From contig NZ_JNNU01000015.1 of assembly GCF_000732195.1 (NCBI RefSeq), positions 62,001-126,000 on the forward strand: a DNA stretch of 64,000 nt. Direction: 5' to 3'. Below, one piece after another: positions 16,281-25,694 of this stretch. How positions within the stretch are numbered: position 1 is the first letter of the stretch; every line of letters begins with the position of its first letter. This DNA is from Neorhizobium vignae (GTDB lineage: Bacteria; Pseudomonadota; Alphaproteobacteria; Rhizobiales; Rhizobiaceae). Made by a program: the position numbers and the translations under genes. Below the pieces are notes generated by a model, which saw only the letters and a list, made by a program, of their open reading frames with translations, did not search any database and was not told where the DNA came from.

Positions 16281-18377
16281 ATGTCGGGCCAAACCCGCCT
16301 TCTCGAAAACCGTTGGGACGATGCCCAGGCTGCCAAGCTCGATGAGCCCGGCAAGCTGCTCTATCGCTCCAACCTTCTCGGTGCCGACAAGCGCATCACC
16401 AATTACGGCGGCGGCAATACGTCGGCCAAGGTGATGGAAACCGATCCGCTGACCGGCGAAAAAGTGAAGGTCATGTGGGTGAAGGGGTCGGGCGGCGATG
16501 TCGGCACGATCAAGCTCGACGGTTTCGCCACCCTCTACATGGACAAGCTGGAAGCCCTGAAAGGGATCTACAAGGGCGTCGAGGACGAGGACCGCATGGT
16601 CGGTTTCCTGCCGCACTGCACCTTCAACCTCAACCCGCGCGCCGCCTCCATCGATACCCCGCTGCACGGTTTCGTGCCGTTCACGCATGTGGACCACATG
16701 CACCCGGATGCGATCATCGCGATTGCGGCTTCGAGGAACTCGAAGGACCTGACGCAGCAGGTCTTCGGTTCCGAAATCGGCTGGCTGCCCTGGCGGCGGC
16801 CGGGCTTCCAGCTCGGGCTCGATCTGGAAGCGTTCGTCAAGGCTAACCCGACGGCAAAGGGCGTCGTGCTGGAAAGCCATGGCCTGTTCACCTGGGCAAA
16901 TGATGCCAAGGCCTGCTACGAGCTGACGCTCGAAATCATCAACAAGGCGATCGAATGGTTCGCCAAAGAGACCGAAGGCAAGACGATCTTCGGTGGTGCA
17001 GCGACCAAGAGCCTGCCCGCGCCGGAACGCCGGGCGATCGTTGCAAAGCTGATGCCGGAGATCCGCGGCCGGATCGGCAGGGCGGAGCGCAAGCTCGGCC
17101 ATTTCGACGACCAGGACGCCGTGCTGGAATTCGTCAATTCCAAGCACCTGAAGCCACTCGGCGCGCTTGGCACATCCTGCCCGGACCATTTCCTGCGCAC
17201 GAAAATCCGTCCGCTGATCGTCGATTTCGATCCGGCGAAACCAGATGTCGATGCTGTCATTGCTGCGCTCGACAAGGCGCTCGAAGATTATCGTGCCGAC
17301 TACACGCGCTACTACGAGACCTGCAAACACGGCAATTCGCCCGCCATGCGCGACCCGAACCCGGTCATCTTTCTGATCCCCGGCGTTGGCCTGCTGTCGT
17401 TTGCGCGCGACAAGGCGACCGCCCGCATTGCCGGCGAGTTCTATGTCAACGCCATCAACGTGATGCGCGGCGCGTCCACCGTTTCCGAATATCAGGGCCT
17501 GCCGGAGCAGGAGGCCTTCGACATCGAATACTGGCTGCTCGAAGAGGCCAAGCTGCAGCGCATGCCGAAGCCGAAAAGCCTTGCCGGACAAGTGGCCTTC
17601 GTGACCGGCGGCGCCGGCGGCATTGGCCGGGCGACCGCAGCCCGACTGATGGGCGAGGGCGCCTGCGTGGTCCTTGCCGACATAGACGGCGGCGCACTCG
17701 ACACGACCAGGGCAGATTTCGAAAAGTCCTTCGGCAAGGATGCGGTGCGCGGGGTCCTGCTCGACGTGACGACCGAGGATGCGGTGATCACCGCGTTTGC
17801 CGAGGCCTGTGTCGAATTCGGCGGCGTGGACATCCTCGTCTCGAATGCCGGGATCGCGTCATCCGCGCCGGTCGAGGAAACCACGCTTGCCATGTGGAGC
17901 AAGAATATCGACATTCTGGCGACGGGTTATTTCCTCGTTTCGCGTGAGGCCTTCCGGTTGTTCCGGCGCCAGAAGCTCGGCGGCAACGTCGTCTTTGTTG
18001 CGTCCAAGAACGGGCTTGCCTCTTCTCCGAATGCGTCGGCCTATTGCACCGCCAAGGCTGCCGAAATTCATCTCGCCCGCTGCCTGGCGCTCGAGGGCGC
18101 CGAGGCCGGCATCCGCGTCAATACGGTCAATCCGGACGCCGTGCTGCGCGGATCGAAGATCTGGAACGGCGAATGGCGCGAACAGCGGGCGGCCTCGTCA
18201 AAGATCGAGGTGGACGACCTGGAGGAGCACTACCGCAAGCGGTCGCTGCTCAAGCTCAATGTCTTCCCGGAGGATATTGCCGAGGCGATCTATTTCCTCG
18301 CCAGCGATGCATCCGCCAAGTCGACAGGCAATATCATCAATGTGGATGCCGGCAACGCGCAGAGCTTTACGCGCTGA
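16281..18377 (+). CDS. rhaD: Bifunctional rhamnulose-1-phosphate aldolase/short-chain dehydrogenase
   Basis: 698 residues. The N-terminal class II aldolase domain (about 20-390) has the zinc-ligand cluster FTHVDHMHPDA near residue 133. The C-terminal short-chain dehydrogenase domain has the NAD motif VTGGAGGIGRATA near 440, the NAG motif VSNAGIA, and the catalytic YCTAK near 586. It cleaves rhamnulose 1-phosphate to dihydroxyacetone phosphate and L-lactaldehyde, and the second domain probably oxidises the lactaldehyde. The start is the ATG at 16281, six to seven bases after GGGAGGAC; an upstream in-frame GTG is unlikely. It is first in the rhaDI operon, divergent from rhaR. Confidence 0.93.
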   Translation: MSGQTRLLENRWDDAQAAKLDEPGKLLYRSNLLGADKRITNYGGGNTSAKVMETDPLTGEKVKVMWVKGSGGDVGTIKLDGFATLYMDKLEALKGIYKGVEDEDRMVGFLPHCTFNLNPRAASIDTPLHGFVPFTHVDHMHPDAIIAIAASRNSKDLTQQVFGSEIGWLPWRRPGFQLGLDLEAFVKANPTAKGVVLESHGLFTWANDAKACYELTLEIINKAIEWFAKETEGKTIFGGAATKSLPAPERRAIVAKLMPEIRGRIGRAERKLGHFDDQDAVLEFVNSKHLKPLGALGTSCPDHFLRTKIRPLIVDFDPAKPDVDAVIAALDKALEDYRADYTRYYETCKHGNSPAMRDPNPVIFLIPGVGLLSFARDKATARIAGEFYVNAINVMRGASTVSEYQGLPEQEAFDIEYWLLEEAKLQRMPKPKSLAGQVAFVTGGAGGIGRATAARLMGEGACVVLADIDGGALDTTRADFEKSFGKDAVRGVLLDVTTEDAVITAFAEACVEFGGVDILVSNAGIASSAPVEETTLAMWSKNIDILATGYFLVSREAFRLFRRQKLGGNVVFVASKNGLASSPNASAYCTAKAAEIHLARCLALEGAEAGIRVNTVNPDAVLRGSKIWNGEWREQRAASSKIEVDDLEEHYRKRSLLKLNVFPEDIAEAIYFLASDASAKSTGNIINVDAGNAQSFTR

Positions 18378-18416
18378 GTTTGCCAGACGCGTTGGCTGAA
18401 TGGAATGATATGGGAA

Positions 18417-18473
18417 CGGCATTCTCCACCCTCATTCCTGTGCTTGTCACAGGAATGAGGGTGGAGAATGCCG
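18417..18473. repeat. 26-bp perfect palindrome in the rhaD-rhaI spacer
   Basis: Positions 18417-18442 and 18448-18473 are perfect inverted copies separated by the 5-base loop CTTGT. The core reads TTCCTGTGCTTGTCACAGGA. There is no T tract, so it is not a standard terminator. The palindrome ends 27 bases before the rhaI start. The sequence resembles short palindromes dispersed in Rhizobiaceae intergenic DNA (from memory), and in RNA it would form a very stable stem. Confidence 0.8.
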
Positions 18474-18500
18474 AAGCTTGAGGCTTTGGTGGAGGAACAC

Positions 18501-19793
18501 ATGCCTGAATTGAAGATCGCCGCGGACGTCATTTCCGAAGAAAACGGCAAGCGCGCAGCAGCGCTCAAATCCGATTACGACGCGCTTGGCGAAAACCTGT
18601 CGCGGCGTGGCGTCGATATCGAGACGATCACCAGAGAGGTCGAAAAGTTCTTTGTCGCCGTGCCCTCCTGGGGTGTCGGAACCGGTGGTACACGCTTCGC
18701 CCGCTTTCCAGGCCAAGGCGAGCCACGCGGCATTTTCGACAAGCTCGATGATTGCGCCGTCATTCACCAGCTGACGCGGGCGACGCCCACCGTTTCGCTG
18801 CATATCCCCTGGGACAAGGCGGATGCCAAGGAACTGCGCGCCAAGGGCGATGCGCTGGGCCTCGGTTTCGATGCCATGAATTCCAACACATTCTCCGATG
18901 CGCCGGGGCAGGCGCATTCCTACAAATACGGTTCGCTCAGCCATACGGATGCCGCAACGCGCGCCCAGGCGATCGAGCACAATCTCGAATGTATCGAGAT
19001 CGGCAAGGCGATCGGCTCCAAGGCGCTGACGGTGTGGATCGGCGACGGCTCCAACTTTCCGGGCCAGAGCCATTTCACGCGGGTGTTCGAGCGCTATCTC
19101 GCTTCAATGGCGGAGATCTACAAGGCGCTGCCGGACGATTGGCGGCTTTTCTCCGAGCACAAGATGTACGAGCCCGCCTTCTATTCGACAGTGGTGCAGG
19201 ATTGGGGCACGAACTACCTGATCGCCAATACGCTGGGGCCGAAAGCCTTCTGCCTCGTCGATCTCGGGCACCACGCGCCGAACACCAATATCGAAATGAT
19301 CGTCGCCCGCCTCATCCAGTTCGGAAAGCTCGGCGGCTTTCACTTCAACGATTCCAAATATGGCGACGACGACCTCGATGCCGGTGCGATCGAGCCATAC
19401 CGCCTCTTCCTCGTCTTCAACGAACTGGTGGATGCCGAACATCGTGGGATCAGGGATTTCCGCCCCGCGCATATGATCGACCAGTCGCACAACGTCACCG
19501 ATCCGATCGAGAGCCTGATTTCCAGCGCCAACGAAATTCGCCGCGCCTATGCGCAGGCTCTATTGGTTGATCGAGGAGCGCTTGACGGGTTCCAGCAGGA
19601 AAACGATGCGCTGATGGCGTCCGAGACGCTGAAACGTGCCTATCGCACCGATGTCGAACCGATCCTGGCAGAGGCTCGCCGCCGCTCCGGCGGAGCGATC
19701 GATCCGGTCGGGGCCTATCGCGCCAGCGGATATCGCAAAAGGGTCGCGCTCGAACGGCCGGTTTCGATCAGCGGCGGCGGTGGGATCATCTGA
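18501..19793 (+). CDS. rhaI: L-rhamnose isomerase, rhizobial/Pseudomonas type
   Basis: 430-residue metal-dependent isomerase converting L-rhamnose to L-rhamnulose. It is the non-E. coli type, related to the P. stutzeri enzyme. Recognisable segments are VPSWGVGTGGTRFARFPG, the metal-site strands LTVWIGDGSNFPGQ and LFSEHKMYEPAFYSTVVQDW, and CLVDLGHHAPNTNIEM, with GGFHFNDSKYGDDDLDAG near residue 285. The ATG at 18501 is preferred over the ATG at 18468. GGAGG lies a few bases before it, and the earlier ATG lies inside a 26-bp hairpin. Confidence 0.92.
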   Translation: MPELKIAADVISEENGKRAAALKSDYDALGENLSRRGVDIETITREVEKFFVAVPSWGVGTGGTRFARFPGQGEPRGIFDKLDDCAVIHQLTRATPTVSLHIPWDKADAKELRAKGDALGLGFDAMNSNTFSDAPGQAHSYKYGSLSHTDAATRAQAIEHNLECIEIGKAIGSKALTVWIGDGSNFPGQSHFTRVFERYLASMAEIYKALPDDWRLFSEHKMYEPAFYSTVVQDWGTNYLIANTLGPKAFCLVDLGHHAPNTNIEMIVARLIQFGKLGGFHFNDSKYGDDDLDAGAIEPYRLFLVFNELVDAEHRGIRDFRPAHMIDQSHNVTDPIESLISSANEIRRAYAQALLVDRGALDGFQQENDALMASETLKRAYRTDVEPILAEARRRSGGAIDPVGAYRASGYRKRVALERPVSISGGGGII

Positions 19794-19813
19794 CCCCTCC
19801 AGCCTGTAATGAT

Positions 19814-19836
19814 GCCGGCGGATGAGGTCCGCCGGC
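19814..19836. terminator. Hairpin between convergent rhaI and the MalY-type gene
   Basis: GCCGGCGGA (19814-19822), loop TGAGG, TCCGCCGGC (19828-19836) is a perfect 9-bp GC-rich stem between two convergent stop codons. No clear T run follows on either strand, so a termination role is probable but not certain. Confidence 0.5.
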
Positions 19837-19869
19837 GGTCAATTCCTGTGATCCGGTCGAATGAACCGA

Positions 19870-21018
19870 TCAGGTGTTCCGGCCGAGCGCGCGCTCCATG
19901 CGGCTCAGACCTTCTTCAAGCAGACTGCGCGGGCAGCCGAAATTGACGCGGACGAAGTTGCCATAGGCCTCCCCGAACTCAGATCCGGCATTGAAGCCGA
20001 CCTTGCCATGTTCGAGAAAATAGCTCTGAGCATCCGGTTGCAGGCCGAGTTCCGAGCAGTCGAGCCAGGCGAGGAACGTGCCTTCCGACGGGATGAGCTT
20101 GATCTTGGGAAACCGGCGCGCCAGTTCGGCCGATAGAAAATCTCGGTTAGCCTCGATATAGGCAAGCATCCGCGTCTTCCAGTCTCCCGCCTTCGAGAAG
20201 GCCGCAAGCGTCGCCTCGAGCCCGATGATATTGGCGTTGTCGACCATTCCGAGGCGCGCCTGGTTGAACTTTTCGCGGATGGCCTTGTTGGCGATGATCG
20301 CGAAGGCGGTCTTGAGGCCGGCGATGTTGTAGGTCTTGCTGGCGGCCATCAGGGTGATGGTGCGATTGGCGGCATCTTGCGAAAGCGTGGCGATCGGTAC
20401 GTGGCGGCGACCATCGAACAGGAGGTCGCAATGGATTTCGTCGGAGATGATCAGCGAATCGTTCTGGCGGCAGAGGTCGGTGATTGTCCTCAGTTCCTCT
20501 GCCGTGAATACTTTGCCTGTGGGGTTCTGCGGGTTGCAGAACAGCAGTGCCTTCGATTTTGCCAGTTCCTCCTTGAAGGCATCGGCATCCATCACATAGC
20601 CTTCAGCAGCCGGGGTAAGCGGCGCTTCGTGCCGAACAAGGTTCCAATTCGCGGGGGCTTCGAGGATGGGACGGTAGACCGGCGTCTGCACCAGCACGCC
20701 GTCACCGGGCCGAAGCATCGCGTGCAGCGCCATGTTGAAACCCGGAACGACGCCTGGGAGGAAGACGATCTCATCGGGCGCAACGGTCCAGCCGTATTTT
20801 TCCAGCATGTCGGCGATGATCCGGGCACGCAGTTCGTCGCGGGCGACGCCGTAGCCGAGCATCGGATGCTCGAGCCGGTTGCGAATGGCGTCGACGATCT
20901 CCGGTGCCGCGGGGAAGTCCATATCCGCGACCCACATGGGCAGTACGTCGTCCGGATACTTGCTCCACTTCGAGCTGCCGGTGCCCCGGCGTTCGTGCAC
21001 CGCATCGAAATCGGTCAT
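19870..21018 (-). CDS. MalY/PatB-type PLP-dependent aminotransferase or cystathionine beta-lyase
   Basis: 382-residue fold-type I PLP enzyme. The MalY/PatB subclass shows in RRGTGSSKWSKYPDDVLPMWVADMDF at the N-terminus, then LLFCNPQNPTGKVFTAEEL and ISDEIHCDLLFDGRRHVPIA. The PLP lysine is in MAASKTYNIAGLKTAF near residue 227. Members cleave C-S bonds of cystathionine or cysteine conjugates; some act as aminotransferases. The start is the ATG at 21018, which gives the standard N-terminus and has AGGGGATT upstream; an open frame continues to 21099. The gene is convergent with rhaI and has no obvious functional tie to rhamnose. Confidence 0.85.
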   Translation of the reverse strand: MTDFDAVHERRGTGSSKWSKYPDDVLPMWVADMDFPAAPEIVDAIRNRLEHPMLGYGVARDELRARIIADMLEKYGWTVAPDEIVFLPGVVPGFNMALHAMLRPGDGVLVQTPVYRPILEAPANWNLVRHEAPLTPAAEGYVMDADAFKEELAKSKALLFCNPQNPTGKVFTAEELRTITDLCRQNDSLIISDEIHCDLLFDGRRHVPIATLSQDAANRTITLMAASKTYNIAGLKTAFAIIANKAIREKFNQARLGMVDNANIIGLEATLAAFSKAGDWKTRMLAYIEANRDFLSAELARRFPKIKLIPSEGTFLAWLDCSELGLQPDAQSYFLEHGKVGFNAGSEFGEAYGNFVRVNFGCPRSLLEEGLSRMERALGRNT

Positions 21019-21256
21019 GCTATCAAATCCCCTGTTGTCATTCTGCCGGTCAAATCGATCGGCCATCCTCGTTTTCGACGCGGGCCGCGAACCCGGCAAA
21101 GCGCGAAATCAGCTCCCCGTTGTCCCCAACCGGCCGCGCGCCTGTCAACGCCTTTCTTCCCGTAACCGGCGAGCGCATCGTCTGACGCTTGTCCCGGCAA
21201 GGGAGCGAGCAGCCTGCTTCGTCATGGGGATGACGCGGATCGATCTGGCGGAAAGC

Positions 21257-21502
21257 TCAGGCGCGGATCAGGATATGCGCTTCCATAGCCGCTTCGACGA
21301 AGGCCTTTCTGGCCTCTTCCGGCTTGCGTTTTCCGGCATCCACCGCGGCGCAGACTTCGAGCGCCCGGTCGAGGGCCGTGCCATCCTCCACCGGCCAGTC
21401 TTCGATCATCGCCCATGCCGCGGCCTGCGTCGTTTCAATCGCGGTTTCGGCTGGCGGCTCGCCGATCGATATGACGACCGGCTTGTTCCAAGGCGTGTTC
21501 AT
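21257..21502 (-). CDS. DUF982 domain protein
   Basis: 81-residue small cytoplasmic protein. The pattern PVVISIGEPPAETAIETTQAAAWAMIEDWPVEDG, then ALEVCAAVDAGKRKPEEARKAFVEAAMEAHI, is the DUF982 family. The family is abundant in Rhizobiales, has many paralogues per genome and no known function. It lies on the minus strand between the FAH-family gene and the MalY-type gene. Confidence 0.85.
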   Translation of the reverse strand: MNTPWNKPVVISIGEPPAETAIETTQAAAWAMIEDWPVEDGTALDRALEVCAAVDAGKRKPEEARKAFVEAAMEAHILIRA

Positions 21503-21608
21503 TCTGTTCGGTGTCCCGTCTCGTCCATGCCGGTCTCATAGACCGATTTGACTGCCGTGGCGAGGGTCGGCAGTCGGCGATGCGGGAAAGAAAGGAGGGG
21601 CGCCCTAC

Positions 21609-22766
21609 CTAGAGCAAGCCGCGGGCAGCGAGGTTCTTCATCAGCGCCGAGATGCCGAAGCTCCAGGGAGGGCATTCGGTCGAGAGGCGTACCGTGTTGC
21701 GCAGCGTGCCGAGGCCCGGAGAGGAGATCTCGACGATGTCGCCGATCTTGTGGGTGAAGCCTTGGTTCGGCACGTCGCGATCCTCCGTCGGCGCAAACAG
21801 CGTGCCGAGAAACAGCATGAAGCCGTCGGGATATTGATGATGCTCGCCGCATGTATGCTTGACCAGATCGAGCGGGTCGCGGCTGATCTGCGACATCGAG
21901 CTCTTGCCGTTGAGGACATATCCCTCCGGCCCGGTGACGCGCAGGTCGAGTTCGGCATTGCGGACATCGTCCAATCCGTAATCTTCATCGAAGAGGCGGA
22001 TGAAAGGCCCGATCGAGCAGGAGGCATTGTTGTCCTTCGCCTTGCCGAGCAGAAGCGCCGACCGCCCCTCGACGTCGCGCAGGTTGACGTCGTTGCCGAG
22101 CGTCGCTCCCTTGATCTCGCCCTGGCTGCTGACCGCCAGCACGATTTCCGGCTCCGGATTGTTCCAGGTCGATACGGGATGGAGGCCGACATCCGCGCCC
22201 CAGCCGACCGAGGCCAATACCGGCGCCTTGGTGAAGACTTCAGCATCCGGGCCGATGCCGACTTCGAGATATTGCGACCACATGCCCTCCCTGATCAGCG
22301 CTTCCTTGACCTTCGCGGATTGCGGCGAACCGGCCTTCAGGTCCTTGAGGCTGCCGCCGATGATCGTGCTGACGGTCTGCCGGATGGCGGCCGCCCTGTC
22401 CGGATTGCCGGCGGCCTTCTCCTCGATGACGCGCTCGATCATCGATTGCGCGAATGTCACGCCGCAGGCCTTGATCGCCTGCAGATCGACGGGCGCCAGC
22501 AGATGGGGGCGCGACGGATCGGGCCTGCCCGTGCTGTTCCTGGCAAGGTCTTCCAACGTGCCGATGACCGGGCCGGCGGCGTTTCGGACAAATTCCGCAA
22601 CATCGGCGCGCTCCAGAAGCGCGCTGAGGGTCGGCGCTTGTTTGCTGGTGATATCGACGACGGCACCGTCATGCAGCGTGACGACGCTCGGGCCTGAAAC
22701 GGCAGGATTCCAGACGCGGCCGACAAAAAGCCCGTTGGCGAACGTATCGATGAGATTGTCGGTCAT
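21609..22766 (-). CDS. Fumarylacetoacetate hydrolase family protein
   Basis: 385 residues with the FAH C-terminal fold in the second half. The metal-binding segment EPEIVLAVSSQGEIKGATLG and the following NDVNLRDVEGRSALLLGKAK are characteristic. SCSIGPFIRLFDEDYGLDDV continues the pattern. Relatives are 2-keto-3-deoxy-sugar-acid dehydratases or hydrolases and acylpyruvases acting on beta-diketo or keto-enol acids. The ATG at 22766 follows GGGAGGAG and is preferred to a frame extending to 22808. The gene is divergent from the peptide-type ABC operon. The substrate cannot be assigned; a sugar-acid role is one possibility. Confidence 0.85.
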   Translation of the reverse strand: MTDNLIDTFANGLFVGRVWNPAVSGPSVVTLHDGAVVDITSKQAPTLSALLERADVAEFVRNAAGPVIGTLEDLARNSTGRPDPSRPHLLAPVDLQAIKACGVTFAQSMIERVIEEKAAGNPDRAAAIRQTVSTIIGGSLKDLKAGSPQSAKVKEALIREGMWSQYLEVGIGPDAEVFTKAPVLASVGWGADVGLHPVSTWNNPEPEIVLAVSSQGEIKGATLGNDVNLRDVEGRSALLLGKAKDNNASCSIGPFIRLFDEDYGLDDVRNAELDLRVTGPEGYVLNGKSSMSQISRDPLDLVKHTCGEHHQYPDGFMLFLGTLFAPTEDRDVPNQGFTHKIGDIVEISSPGLGTLRNTVRLSTECPPWSFGISALMKNLAARGLL

Positions 22767-23136
22767 GCTGGTGTATCTCCTCCCGTCAGATGTGGCCGAA
22801 GGGGCCACTCTATCTTGTCTTGTTCTTCCGCCTGGCGCAAAGCGCGGTCTTCAGCTCGCAGCCAAGGCTGTGTGTTTTCGCTGTCGAAGACGCATTCGTC
22901 CAGCCCCAGGCGGCAAATTAGATCGAGATTTTGTGGGGCGCCGGTGCGTCGCACAGCCGATCGAGGAGCTCCGCGAACCACCTCGACTGAAACCTCCCGG
23001 CGCCGGGGTCGCAAAATATCGTTGTCAGGCGGCCGCCGCCGCTCGTTTCTCCTCCCCATTGACAGGGCGGTTACGTTCTATATTCTGTTATAAAAGTCTA
23101 TATAACATAATTGTGGAACATAAACGGGAGACTATC
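22767..23136. other. Intergenic stretch upstream of the oligopeptide-type operon
   Basis: A 370-bp spacer between divergent genes. The first 280 bp show no supported gene; a 98-codon minus-strand frame (22763-23059) is rich in Arg and Pro and looks like chance. The last 80 bp are AT-rich and contain a promoter and operator, listed separately. Confidence 0.6.
23059..23116 (+). promoter_or_regulatory. Promoter and putative IclR operator of the transporter operon
   Basis: TTGACA (23059-23064) and TATTCT (23081-23086) are spaced by 16 bp. Directly downstream is the inverted repeat GTTATA-N8-TATAAC (23087-23106), followed by ACATAATTGTGG (23105-23116). The latter resembles ACATTATTATGG at 29179-29190 in the iclR/selA-like spacer (10 of 12). 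A regulator bound here would cover the start of transcription. Confidence 0.55.
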
Positions 23137-24663
23137 ATGAAATTGAAGCTTGCATTCCTTGTTGCAACGGCGCTCATCGCCGCGCCGTCATTCCTGATGG
23201 CGCAGGAGAAGGGCGGCATCATCAACGTCGCGACCATCGGCGAGCCGCCGACGCTCGATCCGATGACCTCGACAGCCGACCTTGTTGGTATCGTCACGCA
23301 GCACATGTTTGAAACGCTCTATACGTTCGACAAGAAGTGGGGCGTCACGCCGCTTCTGGCGGAAAGCCTGCCGGAGGTGAGTGCAGACGGCAAGACCTAT
23401 ACGATCAAGCTGCGCACCGGCATCAAGTTCCATGACGGCAGCGACATGACATCGGAAGATGTCGTCGCGTCGCTCACCCGCTGGACCAAGCTCGCCTCGC
23501 GCGGCAAGCAGGCCGCCGGTTTCATCGAGTCCGTCTCCGCCACCGATCCGGCGACCGTGACGATCAAGCTGAAGCAGCCCTATGCGCCGCTCGCCTCGCT
23601 GCTCGCCTTCAACAACTCCGCCGCGATCATCATCCCGGCGGAAAAGCAGGCCGATACGATGACCGACTTCATCGGTACCGGCCCCTATATGCTGAAGGAG
23701 CGCAAGGCCGACCAGTATATCCAGCTCACCCGCTTCAAGGACTACAAGCCGCGTTCGGGCGAGAGCGACGGTTATGGCGGCGCCCGCCACCAGTATCTCG
23801 ACGAGATCCGTTTCGTGCCGGTTCCGGACCCGAACACCCGCGTCGAAGCCGCCGTTTCCGGCCAGTACGACTATGTCGACTCGCTGCCGGTCGAATCCTT
23901 CGACAAGCTGAAGGCCTCGAAGGCCACCCAGCCGCTGCTCCTGAAGCCGTTCGGTTATCCGGTCTTCGTCTTCAACACCGCGGAAGGTGCCGCCAAAAGC
24001 CTTGGCGTTCGAAAGGCGATCCGTCAGGCGCTCAGCATGGAAGACATGCTTGCCGCCGCCTTCGGCAGCAAGGATTTCTATGCCCTCGACGGCAACATCT
24101 ACCCGGCTTCCTTCACGTGGAGCACGGATGCCGGGGTGAAGGGCAATTACAACGTCGCCGACCCGGAAGGCGCTGCCAAGGCGGCGAAGGCCGCGGGTTA
24201 TGACGGCAAGCCGATCCGCATCCTGACCAGCCGCCAATACGAATTCCACTACAAGATGGCGCAGGTCGCCGCCGAGTATCTGAAGCTTGCCGGCTTTGCC
24301 GTCGACATGCAGGTGGTGGATTGGGCGACGCTCACCCAGCGCCGCACCGACAAGGCGCTTTGGGACATCTACATCACTCACAGCCCCTTCCTCCCCGAAC
24401 CTGCACTGATCGGTTCGCTTGCGCCGACATCCCCGGGCTGGTGGGACACGCCGGCCAGAAAGGCGGCCGTGGATGCTTTCTCGGCAGAGTCGGATCCGAA
24501 GAAACGCGTCGATCTCTGGGCCAATGTCCAGAAGGCTCTCTATGACGAAGCGCCTTTCATGAAGATCGGCGATTTCAACGCAGTCTCGGCGATCTCGACC
24601 AAGCTTCAGGGCGTCGATCCGGCTCCGTGGCCCTATTTCTGGAACGCATCGATCAAGAAGTAA
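23137..24663 (+). CDS. ABC transporter substrate-binding protein, dipeptide/oligopeptide type
   Basis: 508-residue periplasmic family-5 binding protein. Signal peptide MKLKLAFLVATALIAAPSFL, cleavage after LMA near residue 23. The mature part starts with GGIINVATIGEPPTLDPM, typical of DppA-like proteins, and continues with GKTYTIKLRTGIKFHDGSDM. The ATG at 23137 is preceded by ACGGGAG. It is followed by a hairpin and two cognate permease genes. The associated hydrolases suggest that the ligand is a small acylated or amide compound rather than a peptide (inference). Confidence 0.92.
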   Translation: MKLKLAFLVATALIAAPSFLMAQEKGGIINVATIGEPPTLDPMTSTADLVGIVTQHMFETLYTFDKKWGVTPLLAESLPEVSADGKTYTIKLRTGIKFHDGSDMTSEDVVASLTRWTKLASRGKQAAGFIESVSATDPATVTIKLKQPYAPLASLLAFNNSAAIIIPAEKQADTMTDFIGTGPYMLKERKADQYIQLTRFKDYKPRSGESDGYGGARHQYLDEIRFVPVPDPNTRVEAAVSGQYDYVDSLPVESFDKLKASKATQPLLLKPFGYPVFVFNTAEGAAKSLGVRKAIRQALSMEDMLAAAFGSKDFYALDGNIYPASFTWSTDAGVKGNYNVADPEGAAKAAKAAGYDGKPIRILTSRQYEFHYKMAQVAAEYLKLAGFAVDMQVVDWATLTQRRTDKALWDIYITHSPFLPEPALIGSLAPTSPGWWDTPARKAAVDAFSAESDPKKRVDLWANVQKALYDEAPFMKIGDFNAVSAISTKLQGVDPAPWPYFWNASIKK

Positions 24664-24683
24664 TAGTCCTCCCAAGGGACGCG

Positions 24684-24707
24684 GATGCCGGTTTACGGAC
24701 CGGCATC
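24684..24707 (+). terminator. Intercistronic hairpin after the binding-protein gene
   Basis: GATGCCGGT (24684-24692), loop TTACGG, ACCGGCATC (24699-24707) is a perfect 9-bp stem followed by TGTCTTC. It lies between the binding-protein stop and the first permease start. Such hairpins often limit read-through or protect the highly expressed binding-protein message. Confidence 0.55.
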
Positions 24708-24752
24708 TGTCTTCGATGATGTCCGCAATGCCGGACACAGGAAAACCTTCGT

Positions 24753-25694
24753 ATGATACGCTATATCCTTCAACGCCTTGCCGGCATGATCGTGGTGATG
24801 TTTCTCGTCGTGACGATCGTCTTCGTGATCGTTCGCGTGACGCCCGGCGATCCGGCCGCGGTCATGCTCGGTCCCGATGCCACGGCCCAGGACGTCGCCG
24901 AACTGCGGACGCGCCTCGGCCTCGATCAGTCCATCGCAGTTCAATATGTCTTCTATATCGGCCAGCTTCTGAGGGGCGACCTCGGCCAATCGATATTTCT
25001 CAACATGCCGGTGACGTCAGCGCTTCTCGACCGCGCCGAACCGACATTTTTCCTGACGATCTTCTCGTTGGCGATTGCCGGCGTCATCGCACTGCCGATC
25101 GGCATCTATGCGGCCTACCGGCGCGGGTCCTTCGTGGACCAGGCCGCGACGACGGTCGCAATGCTGGCGGCCAGCATTCCGAGCTTCTGGCTCGGCCTCA
25201 TCCTGATGCAGTTCTTCGCCGTGCGGATGAATTTCTTCCCGGTTTCCGGCTATGGCGGGCCGGGCGCCAGCTTTGCCGAACGGATGTACCACCTAACGCT
25301 ACCAGCCTTCGCGCTCGGGCTCGTTTCGTCGGCGCTGATCCTGCGGTTTACCCGGGCATCGATGCTCGACGTGCTCGGCGACGACTATATCCGAACCGCC
25401 CGCGCAAAGGGGCTGATCGAGCGACGCGTCGTGCTGAAACATGCGCTGAAGAACGCGCTGATCCCCATCCTCACCGTGCTGGGCTTGACTGCTGCCGTAC
25501 TGATTTCCGGCGCCGTCGTCACCGAAACCGTATTCGGCCTGCCGGGCGTCGGCAATCTGGTGGTTTCGGCGGTGCTGCGGCGTGACTATCCCGTCATCCA
25601 GGGTGCGCTGCTCGTCATCGCCGCCCTCTATGTCCTGATCAATTTCGCAATCGACATGCTCTATCTGCTGGTCGATCCAAGGGTGCGCTACTGA
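24753..25694 (+). CDS. ABC transporter permease, DppB/OppB type
   Basis: 313-residue inner-membrane permease. MIRYILQRLAGMIVVMFLVVTIVF is the classic DppB N-terminus, with VTPGDPAAVMLGPDATAQD and LGLDQSIAVQY after it. The cytoplasmic EAA loop reads DDYIRTARAKGLIERRVVLKHALKNA near residue 210. About six membrane helices are visible. It overlaps the next permease start (TGATG). Confidence 0.93.
   Translation: MIRYILQRLAGMIVVMFLVVTIVFVIVRVTPGDPAAVMLGPDATAQDVAELRTRLGLDQSIAVQYVFYIGQLLRGDLGQSIFLNMPVTSALLDRAEPTFFLTIFSLAIAGVIALPIGIYAAYRRGSFVDQAATTVAMLAASIPSFWLGLILMQFFAVRMNFFPVSGYGGPGASFAERMYHLTLPAFALGLVSSALILRFTRASMLDVLGDDYIRTARAKGLIERRVVLKHALKNALIPILTVLGLTAAVLISGAVVTETVFGLPGVGNLVVSAVLRRDYPVIQGALLVIAALYVLINFAIDMLYLLVDPRVRY

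Noticed and set aside
22763..23059. 98-codon minus-strand frame upstream of the FAH-family gene
   Set aside because: Arg/Pro-rich, no ribosome site and no recognisable pattern; it lies in a promoter spacer.
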